Part shown: one piece after another, positions 5,295-5,323 of the stretch
How positions within the stretch are numbered: the first letter of the stretch is position 1
Layout: the number at the start of each line of letters is the position of its first letter
Assembly: GCA_016926595.1 (NCBI GenBank)
Contig: JAFGOG010000332.1
Coordinates: forward strand, 1 to 5,323
From: Anaerolineae bacterium
GTDB lineage: Bacteria; Chloroflexota; Anaerolineae; JAAYZQ01
DNA: 5,323 nucleotides
Direction of reading: 5' to 3'
Translations under genes and position numbers: made by a program
The notes under the pieces: generated by a model
What the model saw: only the letters and a program-made list of their open reading frames with translations
Databases searched by the model: none
What the model was told of the DNA's origin: nothing

Positions 5295-5323
5295 CCGGCC
5301 GCCCTTTCTGCTTGCACAATGCC

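Noticed and set aside
5284..5316. Terminator at the end of the operon
   Set aside because: Only a 5-bp CAAGC/GCTTG pairing with a loop of about 20 nt is present and there is no T run. The window ends too soon to see where transcription stops.

Overview
The window is GC-rich and holds most of one operon, all on the + strand. It encodes a binding-protein-dependent ABC importer of the oligopeptide/dipeptide (Dpp/Opp, PepT) family. The order is substrate-binding protein (only its last 150 codons), two permeases, two ATPases, then a 65-residue membrane protein. There are no RNA genes, CRISPR arrays, insertion sequences or phage genes that I can see. The GC content, the tight operon and the unusual permease and binding-protein architecture suggest an uncultured or thermophilic-type Chloroflexota (Anaerolineae-like) genome. 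This is an inference from general resemblance, not from a marker gene, and a deep-branching bacterium of another phylum or an archaeon is not excluded.

Layout. 1-453: 3' end of the family 5 substrate-binding protein gene, with an extra C-terminal beta-sandwich-like domain. 454-530: short intergenic gap with a strong 15-bp hairpin and a good Shine-Dalgarno sequence. 531-1679: DppB-like permease. 1676-3022: DppC-like permease carrying a very large extracytoplasmic insert. 3026-3997: DppD-like ATPase. 4012-5097: DppF/OppF-like ATPase. 5097-5294: two-helix small membrane protein. The last 29 bases hold nothing I can identify. After the hairpin the genes are spaced at -4, +3, +14 and -1 nt, so they look co-transcribed and translationally coupled.

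How they work together. The binding protein catches a solute outside the membrane and delivers it to the permease heterodimer. The two ATPases form the nucleotide-binding heterodimer on the cytoplasmic side and drive import. Both ATPases keep a full set of catalytic motifs, so both ATP sites should be active. Each also ends in a four-cysteine motif like the one that binds an iron-sulfur cluster in some DppD proteins. The substrate cannot be read from this window: members of this family carry peptides, but also oligosaccharides, nickel and other solutes, and the ligand-binding part of the binding protein lies upstream.

The parts that are not routine are the additional extracytoplasmic domains (on the binding protein and on the second permease), the coupled small membrane protein, the intergenic hairpin, and a canonical G-quadruplex motif early in the second permease gene. 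I see no clear evidence of a wholly new system; the best candidate for novelty is an elaborated Dpp-type importer with extra external domains and a possible small accessory subunit.
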